In this document: positions 40,966-52,029 of the stretch, piece after piece
Layout of the letters: each line of letters opens with the position of its first letter
How positions within the stretch are numbered: position 1 is the stretch's first letter
NCBI GenBank assembly: GCA_942486035.1
Contig: CALNXK010000006.1
Span: forward strand, 4,499,001 to 4,563,000
Source of the DNA: Porites lobata
Taxonomy: Eukaryota; Cnidaria; Anthozoa; Scleractinia; Poritidae
Length of the DNA stretch: 64,000 bases
Direction: 5' to 3'
Notes under the pieces: generated by a model
Database searches by the model: none
Seen by the model: only the letters and a program-made list of their open reading frames with translations
Told to the model about the DNA's origin: nothing
Made by a program: the position numbers and the translations under genes

Positions 40966-41569
40966 AGGGATATAGTGACACGCATAACTCCGCAGTCACC
41001 TTAATATAATAACAACTGGTAAATCCATGTTGGAAATTATAGTGTTCAATTTGTAAATACGATTTTTTCAGCGTGATTTTTGAATGCGTGCTAACCTGTT
41101 CAACAGCCTGAGGCTCACATTTCTCTACCAAAAAAGAGAGGGGAGAATACTTAGCAAAATTTTACACGGGTAGGCTCTGCCCCGAGGTCCAACCTCTTTT
41201 AATTTTCCTTTATTTACCATTTTTAACAGAAAAATGACCTTTTTCGTTTATTTTTTGTTGACAAATGGTATCCCTTTCACATACTAGTTTAGAACGCTGC
41301 TTTCCTTTTAGTTGCTATGAATGCAACGTCTTTTAAATATGGCACAGCCCGTGTTAGCCCTTTTGGGTCCTTTCACAGTCCGCAGTGACAGGTATTCCAA
41401 CCTTTTCGTGTACTTCAACTAGTAAACCCTTAATGTCTGAGTTGCCTGAAGCCTGAAAAAGCCTCCCCGTATAGGCCATCATAAGGAGTATACCCCCCCC
41501 CCTCTCTTCCCCACGCCGGAGGGCGTCATCCAGTTTTACGATTAAATTTTCCTTTAATTTTCTCAAAAC
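40966..41569. other. Gene-free stretch
   Basis: 41040-41110 resembles array 3' flank (GCGTGATTTTTGAATG). 41200-41530 is unassigned and includes a C-run at about 41492. No supported gene. Confidence 0.35.
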
Positions 41570-44500
41570 AACAACATGTTATTACCAGGTAATACCTTCA
41601 GTGGATTACTTTTTGTCCTATAATAAGCAGTTTTCTATGAAGGAAATGAAAGTGAGACTCGAGGGAAAAGCAAGATTTCGATGCCCTTGCTTCTCGCTTC
41701 TAGCCTGCGAACACAGAAGTATTGCTTCTCTCCATCCGGGTGGAGAGAAGCGTCGACCGCAAATTTGTTATCTTTTGTTCGCGTCCGCAGACTATCTCGC
41801 CTCACGTTCCAACGCCATGATAAACTAAAGAGGGAAAGCAGTTTACTTGGATGCTAAGTAGGCTTCTCATGCGAGTTTGATTTGGAGGTAAATAGGGGCC
41901 ATGGGGCACGTAAAGCTCTCTCTCTCCAATCCTCTTCAACTCACTTTTCTCACCGTCTCTTTGCCCTAGCCCCTCAGAGAACCTGCTCACAGACTATCAA
42001 CTTATTTCTGGCTCTCGACGTTCAAGAAAAGTAGGGAGCAAACGGAATACAAAAACACTTGGAATGTGGGTTTTGAAGGTGATCACGCGGTTTAAAGGCA
42101 ATCACGTAGATGACTGCTAGTCACGAAACTTTAACTTGATTTTAACTGTTTTGTTAGTGGTCACGCCCTGAAAATAAGCGTTCGAGAGACTTGCCGGGTT
42201 ACCTTCGGCTTGTAATGACCACAGCTGAAGGCGAAAGGAAAAGGTATTAAAAATATTATCTCAAGATATAACCATTTGCAACAGCTAGGGTAGTTTTAGT
42301 AGCAATATCAGTAAAACTGCTTTTCGATGAGCCACTTAAAACTGAAATGATCAAACTTTAGATGCGATGTCCCTTATTTTAGCTGTTTAGTTTTATTTCA
42401 CTCATTCAGTTTGCCCTTTTTTCTATTTCCTTTGTTTCAGAATTTCTTTCACCAGCTGTAGTCGTTTCAATACACCGAGCATAACTTACCTGAGTAACTC
42501 GGCAAGTCTCTCGAACTTAACACTCACTTCTCAGATGGTGTCCACCACCAAGTTGAGAGGAGAAAATATTGACGATCTATCGATGAGCCACTCAAACCTG
42601 AAATGACCAAACTTGAGATAAGTTATACCTTCTGTTCATTTTCGTTTCATTCCTTGTAACACCTCACCGCACTATACAGTATTGTTACAGTTGTAATATT
42701 ATACACCAGAAAGGTGATTATGTGGAACTGTACTACAGCTATATATAATCGACAGTTAATCAGGTCAGTATATCTAATATCCTTTACAGAAAGTGGAGTC
42801 TGAAGCTAGAGACTACAGTTCGTGTCGCGATTTTTAAGTCGGGTCACGGTCATCTTTGCTTTTCACCGAAAAACTGGTGAGCGATCATTTTCAATTCTTC
42901 GATTTTCTCCTCCGGCAATACAAGCTGTTTTTAATTGATATATTCGCAAGTGGCAAGTTATTCTGCAAACGAATGGAGAAAATATACAACTACACCACAC
43001 TGAGGCTTTTGTCGAGTTGAGAAAAACATTTCTCCAATCATTTAAGAAGAAATCCACATTCAAACTGTAAATGCTGTGCTACAATCGGTGACAAAATTGT
43101 TCAGACATTGTTCTCAAATAGGGTACCTTCAGAGAACAAAGTAATCTACCCCCCTTCCCCCTCCCCTCCATTCAACGTTGGCGAGGGGTTGTTTTCTATA
43201 GATCGTTTTCACTGTCACGCAACAAAAAAATAAATTGAAAACCGTCAAGTGAAAGAAGCCAAGAAAATGATATGTTATAAAAGACTAATATTTAAACAAT
43301 TTGTCCAAGTCTCAGGTCTTTTTGGCCCACAGTTTCTGAGTTATTTGCCGAAACGTTTCACGCATCTTTGTAGAGCTTTGTATGGAGACGCCATATTGGT
43401 GCACAGTTTTGGTGCACCAATATGGCCGCCGAAAATCAACAAAAACATCTGGAGTTCACTTGTTCTATAAAAGCTCCTTCTTTTCGCTCGAGAACTAGCC
43501 TACGTGCGCATAAACATATCTTCTAATACTTGAAATGGTTATACTGCTGAAAATCAAGAGGAGAGACGTTTTTTCAAGGAGACAGCATTCCTATTTTGGT
43601 GTCACGCACTGTGAAAACTCGGAAGTTCAAATTGCTGTATTTTCGAAATGAAACATGCTATGGGACTGAAAACTTGTACAAAGATTAACTTTTTGTCTAT
43701 CTTCAACCTAGTGTAAATAAGAATTCGTAAAACCTCGCTATTTTGACTTTACAATTTGATGACGTCACTGTGAAAACCATCTATAGGTAGCTAGAACAGC
43801 GGCACAACATTGCATGGGGGAGGCAAAAGCTATGTTATTCCCCCGTTTTGAAGTCAGTAAAACGTAAAAAAGCCCAGTTTAGGGCAAAGTTTCTTAACTC
43901 ATTTTGTTGCCGATTGACTTGGTAAGAACATAGGAAGCCACCCAAGAATTTTTTGCTCGCGATCCAATGAATGGAGTTTGCACGGCTTTAAACTAGAGTG
44001 GGGAAATGTATTCAAATGTACGTTTATTACGATCGAACAATTTGAAGACAGACTAGCCAGAAAATGAACCAATTAGAGCCAAGGAATTAACCAAAACTAT
44101 CCCCAATAAAATTTGGGCCAATCATGTTACAGGGTTTTTTTCGCATGCAATGATCGTTGCAATTAATGGACAAAACAGGTCGGAGTTGAAATCTAGTACG
44201 TAGGCAGAAGCTGCGGGCGAGAACGTCTTCTTCTTCGTACCCGTTTCTCTGTTCGTGAGGTAAGATCTTGTGACCCTTTGTCTCTTTTAATTTCTTCTGC
44301 TTAATTTCCCATCATGTCGTCCTAGCCTTGTCGTTTTCTCTCCTACGCAAGGCAAATTCTAAAGATTAGCGACGTTGGGAGTCCCTGTTCAAAGTTAATC
44401 CACCATAATACACACCTTAGTATTCAGAACACAGCTTTCTGTATGAGTTACTTTTTGATCTCCACGAACGAACAGGTGCACACAGCTGACAAAGGAAAGA

Positions 44501-45500
44501 TTTCTTCAGTTTTTGGCGATAAATTATCTTCATTGACGAATTTTCTATTGCACAACTATTGCTATACTAATGCTCTCGTGAACGACGCCAGTTTAAAACC
44601 GTTTCAGTTACAATTGTTCACCGCCTCTCGTTGTTGGCAAGACAAGCTGCGTATCTTTCCTTCTTCTTTTTCTTTGAAAATTTCTAGGATAAGGAACAAG
44701 TACTTTCTCGTTAACCTAGTACTAGGAGTATTGCGGCACGTGGAAAAGCGTAGCGAGATGTCCATTTTGGCTTATCCTCCGCACATGCCATAGTGTCGGC
44801 ATCGTTTTTCACTCTTGAAGCTATATCTGAGGATAATGAGAGACCAGTTATAGTATTCTAGTTCGGATGTTAAAAAAAAAAATTGGTCTTTCGATCAAGT
44901 TTTCCTTGTCAGCCCCTCGAAACGATATCCAATCTATCTAGTGATAATCTATTCAATTAATTCTACACAAAGTTGCAATTACGCAATAACTTATTCATTC
45001 GACAGCTCAAAAACGATCTGTCGCCACAAAGAACCCTAGTTTAACTGCAGAAATGTAACAATAGCAGTTTTAATCAATCAAACTGTAGCCAGTAGCCGTT
45101 AACAAATCTACTGAATTGTACGTAAAACTGATGCCAGCGAGAGTATAATCCTTTGAACAAAATGAAAGAGAAATGAAAGCTTATAACTCAGGAACGCATC
45201 TAAAAGAATGTATCATCAACTTATTTTGGATATACACCCCATTTTACTCGACCTACCGGCCTCACGAATTTTATAGCAGAAAAGCTGTTAAGCAAGCGGA
45301 GCGTGCTTTTTGGCAGGTCATTTGTAGGACACAGATCGATTTGAAAAGCTTTGAAATATTCTAATCTCCACAGTTCTTGGCCCGTATGTTTATGTACCTG
45401 ATATACTAGTTCATTGTCTTGGTGTATTTTATTTTCGAACAGTTTTTTTTAGCTTATTAGCTACACTGCTTTGTTGCGTTTTTAACATTTATTTGAATGA
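41570..45500. repeat. Old, diverged copy of the array flank unit
   Basis: No gene. Landmarks occur in the same order as in 2050-5780: AATACCTTCAGTGGATTACT (41591), GAGGCTTTTGTCGAGTTGAG (43001), GGAATTAACC (44085), TTCAAAGTTAATCCACC (44390), CTATCTAGTGATAATCTATT (44934). Similarity is patchy, with long unmatched insertions such as 41640-42990. A perfect 15-bp stem palindrome (GCCATATTGGTGCAC and its inverse) lies at 43390-43426. The 116-codon ORF at 44443 is unsupported. Confidence 0.5.
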
Positions 45501-46969
45501 CGATGAACTTGAGCTGGGGCAAACAATCCGTCGATTTTCATTAAAACAGATGCATAGTTCTCGCAACATTTTTGCCAAATTTCCATGATTTGTTTCGTAA
45601 CTGAGATTTTGAGCGCTTACTGGTATTGGGTCGATTATTTTCCTGCAAAGTCGACGTCTCTTTGGCTGGGAGTATCGATTTACAAATTCCTACTCGCTTG
45701 TCTTTAATTTAAACATGGCTGCTCGCAGTTTTTCAGGGCTCAGCTCAATGATTTTCATGTATCAATTTTACAACTCTTCATTACCTGTTACTAGGATAAT
45801 CACAATAGAACATATAATAATCAATAAAACGTTTACATGTGAAATTTGCAAGTGTAGCTGTCGTTTTCAATCTCTGAAACCGATAACTTCATTTCCTAAA
45901 TTACACTTGTAAAAGTTTTACTGCATTTAACCAAGGCAGAAATATTGCACAAGTTACGATCATTTTCTCGACGTTATTGGTTACCATATCAACCCTATTT
46001 TAAGTTGCTAAAAACGTTGCACCTCCCTTGTAGAAAATGTAAAATGCTCCTAGGAACAGCTCCCCAACAAAATTCTGTTAAAATGTTACAAAAAGTTATT
46101 TGTCAGAACTGTGTACAGAGGGCGTTGAACAGTTATTACTGTTAGAATAGACAGCCTGCTAACACAATCACTTCCCCCAGTTAGTAAATAGAGAATCAGT
46201 ACACTATACAGGCAAGTGCATGTCAAGTGCACACGAGGGAAAAATTAGACTTTTTCAAAGCTCCTTTTCAGTATCGCAAATTGGTTTCTGCTGGTTATGT
46301 CGCGACTTCGACGATCGCTTTCGCTCGCCTGGCGAGCGTCCCACGGGCCTATGGCGCGTGCGCAGTCGACTTGTGGCAAGTCTAGGGAGAAATGTGATCC
46401 TCACTTTGGCTCTTGTTACGCCTTGAATTGATCCTTAACTTCCCAGCTCCGCCAGGCAACCAGCCAACCTCGTCTCCTGTAGGGCTTTTCCTTAGAAAAT
46501 GGGAGGGGCTCCCAGTTTCTAATGGGAAAGCTCAGGGGAGGAACTTGGCAAGCGTCCATTGGCAGTTCGTAAAAACGGTCGCGGTGCTGTGAGAAGTCAC
46601 CGGAAGCGAAAGGTGCGTTTTCTGTTGTACTGTTAAAGATGATCGCCGAGCCAGTCGTCAAAGTATTTTTAACCGTGCAAATGCAATAATAGCAACTTTT
46701 CAGGTCATTCATGTGAAGATTCTGTTGATTTTGCAGTTCGGACTTCTGCGCCATTATCCGATTTTGTGTAAAGTAAAACGAACTTTGACGTCTCAAACGT
46801 CATAAATAACAAATGAATTAAATAAGTCGATCCCTTACTTCTTTTTCACTGCTTTGACCTGACATCGTCATTATAAAGGCGTCAGAATAAATATTTTGTT
46901 ACTTCTTTTGAGACAGAAGCGTTCTATCAATCGAAGAAATAAACTTCCGCTGTATCCGGTGGCTATTCG
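45501..46969. other. Gene-free stretch
   Basis: Several short ORFs, none with a recognisable domain or duplicate. One (45945-46145) has two CxxC pairs but no ATG start. Confidence 0.3.
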
Positions 46970-47714
46970 ATAATAGAGAGGTTAAGATCGGGTACCAATA
47001 CCGATACCAATACCTGAACTAGGTTACACGCATGCGTCGTCAGCCTGTGACATCTGTATCGGTAGTCAAGACTACGGAAGTCGCCTCCATATTGGAAGTC
47101 TTCATCCCCGACTTCAGGTCTTCTTGCTAAAGGTTAGATGGAATGCCGTTTTGTTTAAAAACACAGCATGCATTTATTCTTCAAACATTTTAATCGATAT
47201 AACGCTTCTGAATCGATAAGAGCGAGTTCATTTTACCACGACAATGTAGATCGTTTGTTGGTTCAAGTTCTGTTTGATTTTTGTGTTCAGAAATGTCAAG
47301 CGAAACAAGTTTTGAGAGAGACAGCACATGGTAAGTTGAATAAAAATCGCATTATGGATTAGATTTGATTTAAACAAATACGCACTGTATGTGTGATATG
47401 TTAATAAACGTGCTTGCCAGAATTGACGTTCAAAACACGAGGTGTTAAAAATCTTGTCTTGTACACGATTATGGTTCTTTTGATTTATCCAGCAATTCAA
47501 ACGCCAGCAGAGTTTCTTCTGCATCTAAAATGTCTTCTTCATAAGCTTCAAGGACTAGAGCTTCTTCTAACGAGATGTCCGCGAACGCCATGTTTTACCG
47601 GTATCCGTCTTCAACAACTTACAACTTCATTTACGCACGACGGAAACGACTACGGCTGTGGAAGATATTGGTACTGGTATCGGTATTGGTACCCGATCTT
47701 AACCTCGCTATTAT
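46970..47714. mobile_element. 745-bp DNA transposon derivative with 45-bp TIRs
   Basis: The first and last 45 bases are inverted repeats with two mismatches, built around GGTTAAGATCGGGTACCAAT. The ends are A/T-rich with TA on both sides. A precise target duplication is not clear. The inside carries a 40-codon minus-strand ORF (47469-47591) and a short + strand frame with a GTAAGT donor (47333). The size suggests a non-autonomous derivative that keeps pieces of coding exons. Confidence 0.75.
47469..47591 (-). CDS. 40-residue acidic ORF inside the TIR element
   Basis: From ATG 47591 it reads MAFADISLEEALVLEAYEED and goes on in the same Leu/Glu-rich style to KSKEP and TAA. The strongly acidic, helical composition looks selected rather than random. 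It may be the first exon of the parent transposase (for example a PIF/Harbinger-type N-terminus), but I cannot confirm the family. Confidence 0.3.
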   Translation of the reverse strand: MAFADISLEEALVLEAYEEDILDAEETLLAFELLDKSKEP

Positions 47715-48303
47715 AGACACGCCGTTTTGAGTAGAGAACTGGAGCTGAAATGTGTCCCGCCATTCTTTCAGTTGTTTTTGTTTTCTCTCCCTGGCGTCCC
47801 TAACAACAGTCCCAGATGTCAGTTTTCTTCTGGTTTCTAAAGTGGCCAATTCATGACTTTCGGGGACGCTCGGGACGTTAGGCCAGGAGACTAACTGCGG
47901 CACGCGTTCGACGCTCACCTAGCTAGACGGCGCGTCTTAAGTCGCGTTACCACGCAAACAAAACTCAGTGACACCTTAAAAAACAGTGACAAATGTTCTG
48001 CTTATAACACTACAAACTCTTAAACAAATATGAATTATAACTTAAAGAAGATCAATAAGCCCCTTATAGCCTGTCTAGAGACGGTCTGGTATTGGACGAC
48101 CGACCTCTAAGTCGACAATCGACCTCGTCTATTGTGTAAAGAACAACAGCCGCGCGAGCATCCGTTACTTTGCAGATCAGAGTCAGCAACTCAGAGGTAT
48201 TTTCTGGCTGTTCATTGGACTTTGGTACATCAGCTTTTTTGTGGTGGGTACCGTTTGAATTTACGTTTCATGGTATACAAGCAGTTGAATACCGTGAATT
48301 TGC
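47715..48303. other. Gene-free stretch
   Basis: Nothing supported. Minus-strand open stretch 47631-47918 overlaps the TIR element and has no domain. Confidence 0.3.
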
Positions 48304-48309
48304 TATTAA

Positions 48310-48709
48310 CAGGGGCACCCAACGAGGATATATAGTTCAAAACCACTTAACATAGCATTGTTGAACGTATTTTAGTATTTAAACGGTAGATGTAGGCATA
48401 TTTTTATCCCCTAAAAACTTTTCATCTGTTCGGATTTCCTAGCTGAAAGTCTAGTGATCCGATAATTATAGGGATCCAAACTTACCTTTTCGAAAATTTC
48501 AGCCAGGAAAAGGCTCCCGAAAATTCTAGGTGGCCTTTTTTAGGGTAAATATCCGTTTAAAATGGGTAATTATACCATTCTGTAGATGTTCGAAAATCCT
48601 AGGAGAGGCAGGCAAGCAAAAAATTTTACAACAAATGTTCCGAAAATTCTAGTTCTCTAATCGTCTTCCGAACAGATATTTTCCCGAAAATTGCCGTTGG
48701 GTGCCCCTG
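48310..48709. mobile_element. 400-bp MITE with CAGGGGCACCCAACG terminal repeats
   Basis: It starts CAGGGGCACCCAACGAGG and ends CCGTTGGGTGCCCCTG. TATTAA flanks it at 48304-48309 and 48710-48715. The interior repeats CGAAAATT(C/T)TAG-like motifs. No coding capacity. Confidence 0.85.
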
Positions 48710-48715
48710 TATTAA

Positions 48716-49197
48716 GTCTGGGCTTAGATAACTTCCCAAAGCCGGTTCTGGATTTTGAGAGAGGGCGTTCATATCCGGTCGAGTGCATGGCCTGGAAAGG
48801 GGAATTAAAAACAAATGCACTGATCACTAAAATGCAGTTAGTTACATCAAGGCCATTTAACACATACATAATTCTTTGGTGAAGAAAGAGTTGAAGAAAG
48901 TCGAGCTGGAAAACCGCTCAAGGTCGGCGGAGCGGGGCAGTTATAACTTGAATTTTTGTAGTACCTATCAAGTATTTTGTAAAGAGACTTAGCTCGGTCT
49001 CTCTTGTTATGAGTTTGCTTGTTTCCTTGGTGAAATAAGATGTTTTGATACATTATAAAAGCAAACGACAGCGTAAAAAAAGAAACGATATTAAGCGCAT
49101 ACTGGGAACAAAAAATATTGTACTTGCGTTTAGTTTGCATTTTGCGTCTGTGGGAAGGAATTATCATTTCATAACATATTTTACTGTGCATTATTTA
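48716..49197. other. Gene-free stretch
   Basis: No supported feature. Confidence 0.3.
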
Positions 49198-49398
49198 AGC
49201 AATAGACCATACTTTCTATGGGTTTACCGGCGCCGGCGTGATAACCCACTTGGGATGTTGGGAGAACACGAGAAAAGCTTGTAAATCACGAGCCGAAGGC
49301 GAGTGATTTACGAGCATTTCGAGTGTTCTCCCAACATCCGATCGAAGTGGGTTACCACGCCGGCGCTAGTAAACTCATAGAAAGTGTGGTCTATTGCT
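49198..49398. mobile_element. 201-bp foldback element, copy 1
   Basis: It is almost a full palindrome. AGCAATAGACCATACTTTCT faces AGAAAGTGTGGTCTATTGCT, and GATGTTGGGAGAACACGAG faces its inverse in the centre. A further 90 bp (to about 49490) is shared with copy 2. Confidence 0.8.
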
Positions 49399-50932
49399 TT
49401 TATAAAATAACTTTAAGTATAAACTATGAGTTTACCGGCACAATAAACCATAGGTTTCAAGCAATCAGAACGCGCGTACTATCTTAGTTAGTTTACAAAA
49501 AGTGCTACACAGTTGTTTGATGTCTTGTTTATATAGTTAATACATATGTTCGTCACTGTGTAATTGTCAGTTGGCATGTATAACCTCATGTCAATGATAA
49601 AGGTACAAGTAGATATTGATAAATGCTTCTTGTTACGATCCTCACCCATGATCACGAGGAAAATTTTTAACTGCGAATCAGTACAATGTTGTCATCGTAA
49701 AACATCCATGTCGATGAAAGTGTTCAACTTGCGAGTGAAATTCTTCGCATCTCCAGTCCACGCATGCGCTCTTCGTTTATCAGTGTTCGATCAAGAAAAC
49801 GTAACATTCGTATTAACAAGGTCTTTTAGTTACTTGAGTGGCATACAAAGTATGGGAGCGGCTCTTTTTCGAATAAAAGTCTGTTTGTGCCTGGGTTAGG
49901 CGACCTCAAAAAGACGAATTGTGAGCAAGTCTATCACTAATGGTCAAATTGAGAAACGCAGTTCTAGCATGCATCATTCGAGCGGCCCAGAATCCAAACG
50001 GTCTTAAGTAACAACCTTTATCTGTAGACGATGAAAAAATTTTGTCCCCAAACAATCTTAACCCATTAAAAGGACAAATCAAATCAGTACAATCGTGCTT
50101 GACACGAGACCCATGTTAACAGTTTTAAAAGATCAGTCGCCTACTATTTATATAATCTGAGGTTTTAAAAAAGTATTGTTTCGTAGTAGTCAGCCGCCGG
50201 TTTCCGATCTAAGGTGACAAATCTAGATTTTAAACTAAAATCTCGTGAAAGCAGATTATTTTTCACACTCGACAGCTCGTACTAGGCGCCGATGAGAAAA
50301 GCTTCAGACATGTCATGTCCTCTTTTCTTCGCAGAACACAAAGTTTTAAAAGAGATTTTTCTTATAAGATCGTTAAATCCTAAAGTCCTCAGTGTGATTC
50401 TTTTTGTCGAATATAATTTTTATGGTGTCAGTCTGTCAGTGTCCACTGTCAATATTTGTCATTGTTATTATTTTTTTCTGACTTTCACACCCAAGACAGT
50501 TAAAAGAAAACGTAGAGAAAAGTATCAGGTCATTTTATAAGTACGCGGTGAGAGTGGTTTTATCTAATTTAATAAAATTTAATCCACAGACGTAAAAGCT
50601 AGCACCGTATTAAATGTCTCCAGAGGTGAATGGGTTTTGGCAGCGAAAAAGGCTTGCTGTGCATAAAGAGATTAAGCCTTACAGCTAAAAGGCATCGCAG
50701 GGATTAGTCATAACTATTTATATCTGGAAATAGAAGTACCTGAAAACGGTTTCAATGCAAATCGGCTTTTCGAAAGGCTAACAACCCGAACGAAAACATC
50801 TTGAGATTTTTTTACTGAGAAATATTGCCAAAACACTCAGAGCAACATCCAGAAACGTCAGCTCTTCTTTTCGAGAGATACCAGTGAAAAATGACCTTTT
50901 GTTACAAGTTTATGTAAAGGTCTAGTATAAAA
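49399..50932. other. Gene-free stretch
   Basis: Apart from the repeat tail to 49490 nothing is supported. ORFs at 49564 and 50292 have no recognisable domain. Confidence 0.3.
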
Positions 50933-51152
50933 TAGGCCTTTTGCAGTAGTTGGTCACGTGATCAAAATTCTGTAAACACGAAAAGAGTTTGCTTTTGAAA
51001 AATTTTGTTAGCAGGAAGAGCGTATTAAAATGACGCGAACTGTAAATTTTCAGCTGTATATTTCAAAGGAAGTGAGTGCAACGGCCGCAGAAGCGAACTG
51101 ATTTCGTGATTAAAAAATTTGATCAAGGGCCTCAACTAATGCAAAAGGCCTA
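50933..51152. mobile_element. 220-bp MITE with TAGGCCTTTTGCA ends
   Basis: TAGGCCTTTTGCAGTAGTTGG at the left and its inverse CAACTAATGCAAAAGGCCTA at the right form the TIRs, with TA at both outer edges. Confidence 0.65.
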
Positions 51153-51288
51153 TATTGGCTAAGTCTTTCATAGTGTATGTCAATCTCCCTTCCAGTCCTC
51201 TGCTACTAGTCCCCGTATGTAAAAGTAGGAAAGGACCCTAACTTGAGGTTAAGGATATGTGGCGAGGCCGGCTGTAAGGATTTACTTA

Positions 51289-51473
51289 AGCGATAGACCA
51301 CACGTTCTATGGGTTTACCGGCGTGATGACCCACGCGGGATGTTGGGAGAACAAGAGAAGAGCTTGTAAATCACGAGCTGAAGGCGAGTGATTAACGACC
51401 AGTTCGAGTCTTCTCCCAACATCCCAAGTGGGTTAACATGCCGGTAAACTCATAGAAAATGTGGTCTATTGCT
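51289..51473. mobile_element. 185-bp foldback element, copy 2
   Basis: Same family and orientation as 49198, with AGCGATAGACCACACGTTCT facing AGAAAATGTGGTCTATTGCT. The shared right-hand tail extends to about 51560. Confidence 0.8.
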
Positions 51474-51560
51474 TTTATAAAATAACTTTAATTATTAAAA
51501 CTATGAGTTTACCGGCACAATAAACCATAGATTTTTAACCAATCAGAACGCGCTTACTAC

Positions 51561-52029
51561 CTTTAGTTATTTTATAAATAATGATAAATAATAGTAATAA
51601 TGAATAATATTTTTGAATGGCCACCACTGATAAATGGAAGCTAACAAGTATGTTTTCGGCATTAGCTTACAGACAAATCAAATATTAAGTCAGCTGGCAG
51701 GGTAGATTTCACAACAAAACACGTTGTTTCCCTTGGATCAGTTAAACTACCAGTTACTTTGTGTGCATGTATGTAGGCATATATGCACACGCGTCATTCA
51801 CGTCAAAACGACAATCACCGGTGTCCTCTATCGGTAAAAACAAAACGTGCAACCGTGATATTGTATCATAGATTTTACTCAAGAGCTTTAGAACAAGAGT
51901 CACGGTATCTGCGGGCGACTGACAGTTTAATTTGTAATCAGTAAAGTATTTTAAGCTACAGAGAAAGAAATGCCTACCGTTTGAATTTTGCTCGGGTTTT
52001 CGTTCGGTACTTACAAAAAAAAAAAACAA
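51561..52029. other. Gene-free stretch
   Basis: The 167-codon minus-strand ORF (51754-52257) crosses into the tandem repeat, has no domain, and is broken in the second repeat copy. Confidence 0.35.

Noticed and set aside
44443..44793. 116-codon ORF in the fossil flank unit
   Set aside because: Not present in any of the better-preserved flank copies.
45945..46145. Short ORF with two CxxC pairs, possible zinc ribbon
   Set aside because: No ATG start, no duplicate, and no further family features.
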